Origin: Tetraselmis striata
Taxonomy: Eukaryota > Chlorophyta > Chlorodendrophyceae > Chlorodendrales > Chlorodendraceae
Direction of reading: 5' to 3'
NCBI GenBank assembly: GCA_006384855.1
Contig: VCJN01000858.1
Location: forward strand, 186,001-250,000
Length of the DNA: 64,000 nt
Below, one piece after another: positions 62,747-64,000 of this stretch. Numbering within the stretch: position 1 is the first letter of the stretch; each line of letters opens with the position of its first letter. Both the position numbers and the translations under genes were made by a program. The notes beneath the pieces were generated by a model. The model did not search any database. It worked only from the letters and a program-made list of their open reading frames with translations, and was not told the DNA's origin.

Positions 62747-63265
62747 TCATCGCAGAACCCCAGGCGGACGAAGACTCATCATCCGCCCAACGGCAGCCGA
62801 ATAAGCAACATGGGGAACCTTGCGGGCTGGCTCGTGACCCGACTGGAAAAGCGGCCCGCACGCGTCGTGCAAGCGCATGGTATCAAGTCGCGGGGCCGCG
62901 GGGCCCGTACGCTGGAAGTCAAGATCGAGTGCCACAAAGTCACGCAAACGAATCGCGCGGCTGAGGTGGCTTGGCACGACCATGGTCATAGACTGATCAT
63001 CGGAGGCAGCACTCGTACCCTTACCATGTGTTGGAGCGGCATCAGTATCACGCATCGATTCTAGTAGGGCTAGAGCGAGAAAGTTCCGGACGGAGGGGTG
63101 GCCACTAATTCGGCGGGCGACGGTTGCAACAAAAGCTACAGAAGCGCGTGTAGTAACGGTCTCTATTTCTACTTGCCATGAGCAAGGATTAGAGACCTTA
63201 CGCAAATTTTGGGGGTGGTGGTTGACGGTCTGTATTCGTGTATAATCCGTGATGAAAACGGCCAC
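62747..63265 (-). CDS. Hypothetical 172-residue protein
   Basis: A minus-strand frame with more balanced composition than its neighbours (SVRNFLALALLESMRDTDA, RLRDFVALDLDFQRTGP). The overlapping plus-strand frames are Arg/Pro-rich and look like shadows. I recognise no domain. Given the surroundings it is more likely part of a transposon than a host gene, and the start is uncertain. Confidence 0.3.
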   Translation of the reverse strand: MAVFITDYTRIQTVNHHPQNLRKVSNPCSWQVEIETVTTRASVAFVATVARRISGHPSVRNFLALALLESMRDTDAAPTHGKGTSAASDDQSMTMVVPSHLSRAIRLRDFVALDLDFQRTGPAAPRLDTMRLHDACGPLFQSGHEPARKVPHVAYSAAVGRMMSLRPPGVLR

Positions 63266-63831
63266 CCGAGTTTGACATTCGGCATCTCGCCGTCGTTTTA
63301 TGGTACGGGATAACCCCTCCGTCCGTGTTTATGAGTATAGCCAGCATACAATAATAATGTGGAAAACACTCAAATATTTCCGCTGCTCGCGCCCGCCCCG
63401 CCCCGTTATCCGCGCCAGTTTCCATGACGGTGGCCTCGCGCTGCAGTACGGAAGACGTAAACCCATAACGCATAAATCATTAGCGAGGACACACTTTCGG
63501 TGCCACGGCATGCTACCATCGGCGCTATGTATGGCGAGCAGCAAGCGGCTTAGCATGCCAAACGGCAGGTTGAAGGTGCTGTCGCAACTGCCCCGACACC
63601 CGCAATGCCAAAGCTGCTGCGTCATCTTGCCGTAGCTGCCGTGGATCCCCCGACGACCAGTCGCGCCCACCTGGCGTCTGTATCATGTCCAAGTCCGGCC
63701 CCAAGCATGCCGGGTGAGCATCGGGCAAGTCCGGTTGTGCGAGGTGGTGACGACGATGCGTTGCTATCTCGCTGCCGGTGGGCGTTGTGCATTCAACATA
63801 AATACTTAGAGCATTCTTAGGTACATGCAAC
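63266..63831. other. No gene recognised
   Basis: Short opposing frames without motifs. No repeats recognised before element C begins. Confidence 0.4.
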
Positions 63832-64000
63832 AACTTCTCACTTTCCAGCCGGCCCTTAACACTGGGCGAAGTACTGCGTATGTACTAAATCCGGGCGCCG
63901 GCGCGCCTACTAGTATTTGTAGCGTGTTCCTCCTGCGAAACGGTGGACCGTCCGACGACCGGACGACCCACCACCATGCCAACTGCCGGCATGCGCCCAC
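63832..64000 (+). mobile_element. LINE-like element C, 5' end, cut by the window edge
   Basis: Plus-strand copy beginning AACTTCTCACTTTCCAGCC and continuing GGCCCTTAACACTGGGCG and TACTGCGTATGTACTAAATC, then CGGACGACC-rich sequence and CATGCCAACTGCCGGC, matching the 5' ends of A and B in the opposite orientation. The 3' part lies outside the window. Confidence 0.75.

Noticed and set aside
1-64000. CRISPR arrays, bacterial operons, phage genes, rRNA genes
   Set aside because: None seen. Tandem repeats present are minisatellites or microsatellites without spacers, and gene structure is eukaryotic.

Overview
The window is nuclear DNA of a eukaryote, most likely a green alga (Chlorophyta or a close relative). 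Supporting this: genes with many short introns, repeated GTGCG-type splice donors ending in CAG, a double-AP2 transcription factor, a classical SKP1, chromodomain Ty3 and Ty1/copia retrotransposons, and many long poly(C)/poly(G) and dinucleotide tracts confined to introns and spacers. There is no sign of a bacterial or organellar genome. Species cannot be fixed from the sequence alone.

Four host genes are well supported. (1) A plus-strand SNF2-family ATPase of the ATRX/ARIP4 type, with its helicase core at about 8.4-13.1 kb and its stop at 14,532. It is split into about 30 exons, including a 14-nt micro-exon, and its last residues form a SUMO-interaction motif. (2) An intronless SKP1 (32,156-32,638). 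(3) A plus-strand gene (about 43.3-45.83 kb) that joins a mitochondrial-type presequence, an SRP54 M-domain-like segment and a C-terminal SEC-C zinc motif. (4) A minus-strand three-exon AP2 factor with two AP2 domains (46,124-47,904).

Most of the rest is transposable-element sequence. The centrepiece is a nested pair. A young Ty3 chromovirus (22,047-28,734, minus strand, two 411-bp LTRs with 2 differences, TSD GACGC) sits inside an older, broken Ty1/copia element (about 21.4-31.6 kb, minus strand). Removing the insert restores the copia reading frame. The Ty3 element has gag and pol in different frames, joined by a GGGAAAC slippery heptamer directly at the gag stop and followed by a strong hairpin. 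Its Pol carries two extra N-terminal domains before the protease: a Dam-like adenine methyltransferase fold and a Nudix-like domain. The host copia element carries a broken cytosine-C5 methyltransferase between its integrase-type linker and its upstream end.

Other families are LINE-like elements with AATTTC-type tails (18.4-20.4, 60.2-62.0 and 63.8 kb to the end, plus truncated tails); a 225-bp tandem-repeat element (17.2-18.3 and 40.07-41.25 kb, the latter with a 14-bp TSD); a repeated element encoding a PD-(D/E)XK-like nuclease (1.47-2.0 and 41.85-42.83 kb); PIF/Harbinger transposase pieces (50.9-51.2 and 59.16-59.63 kb) whose intron boundaries are inverted copies of one 18-bp sequence; twin 253-bp foldback elements; and a Cys-rich, piggyBac-like zinc-ribbon remnant. 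From about 48 kb to the end almost everything looks like accessory, transposon-derived DNA.
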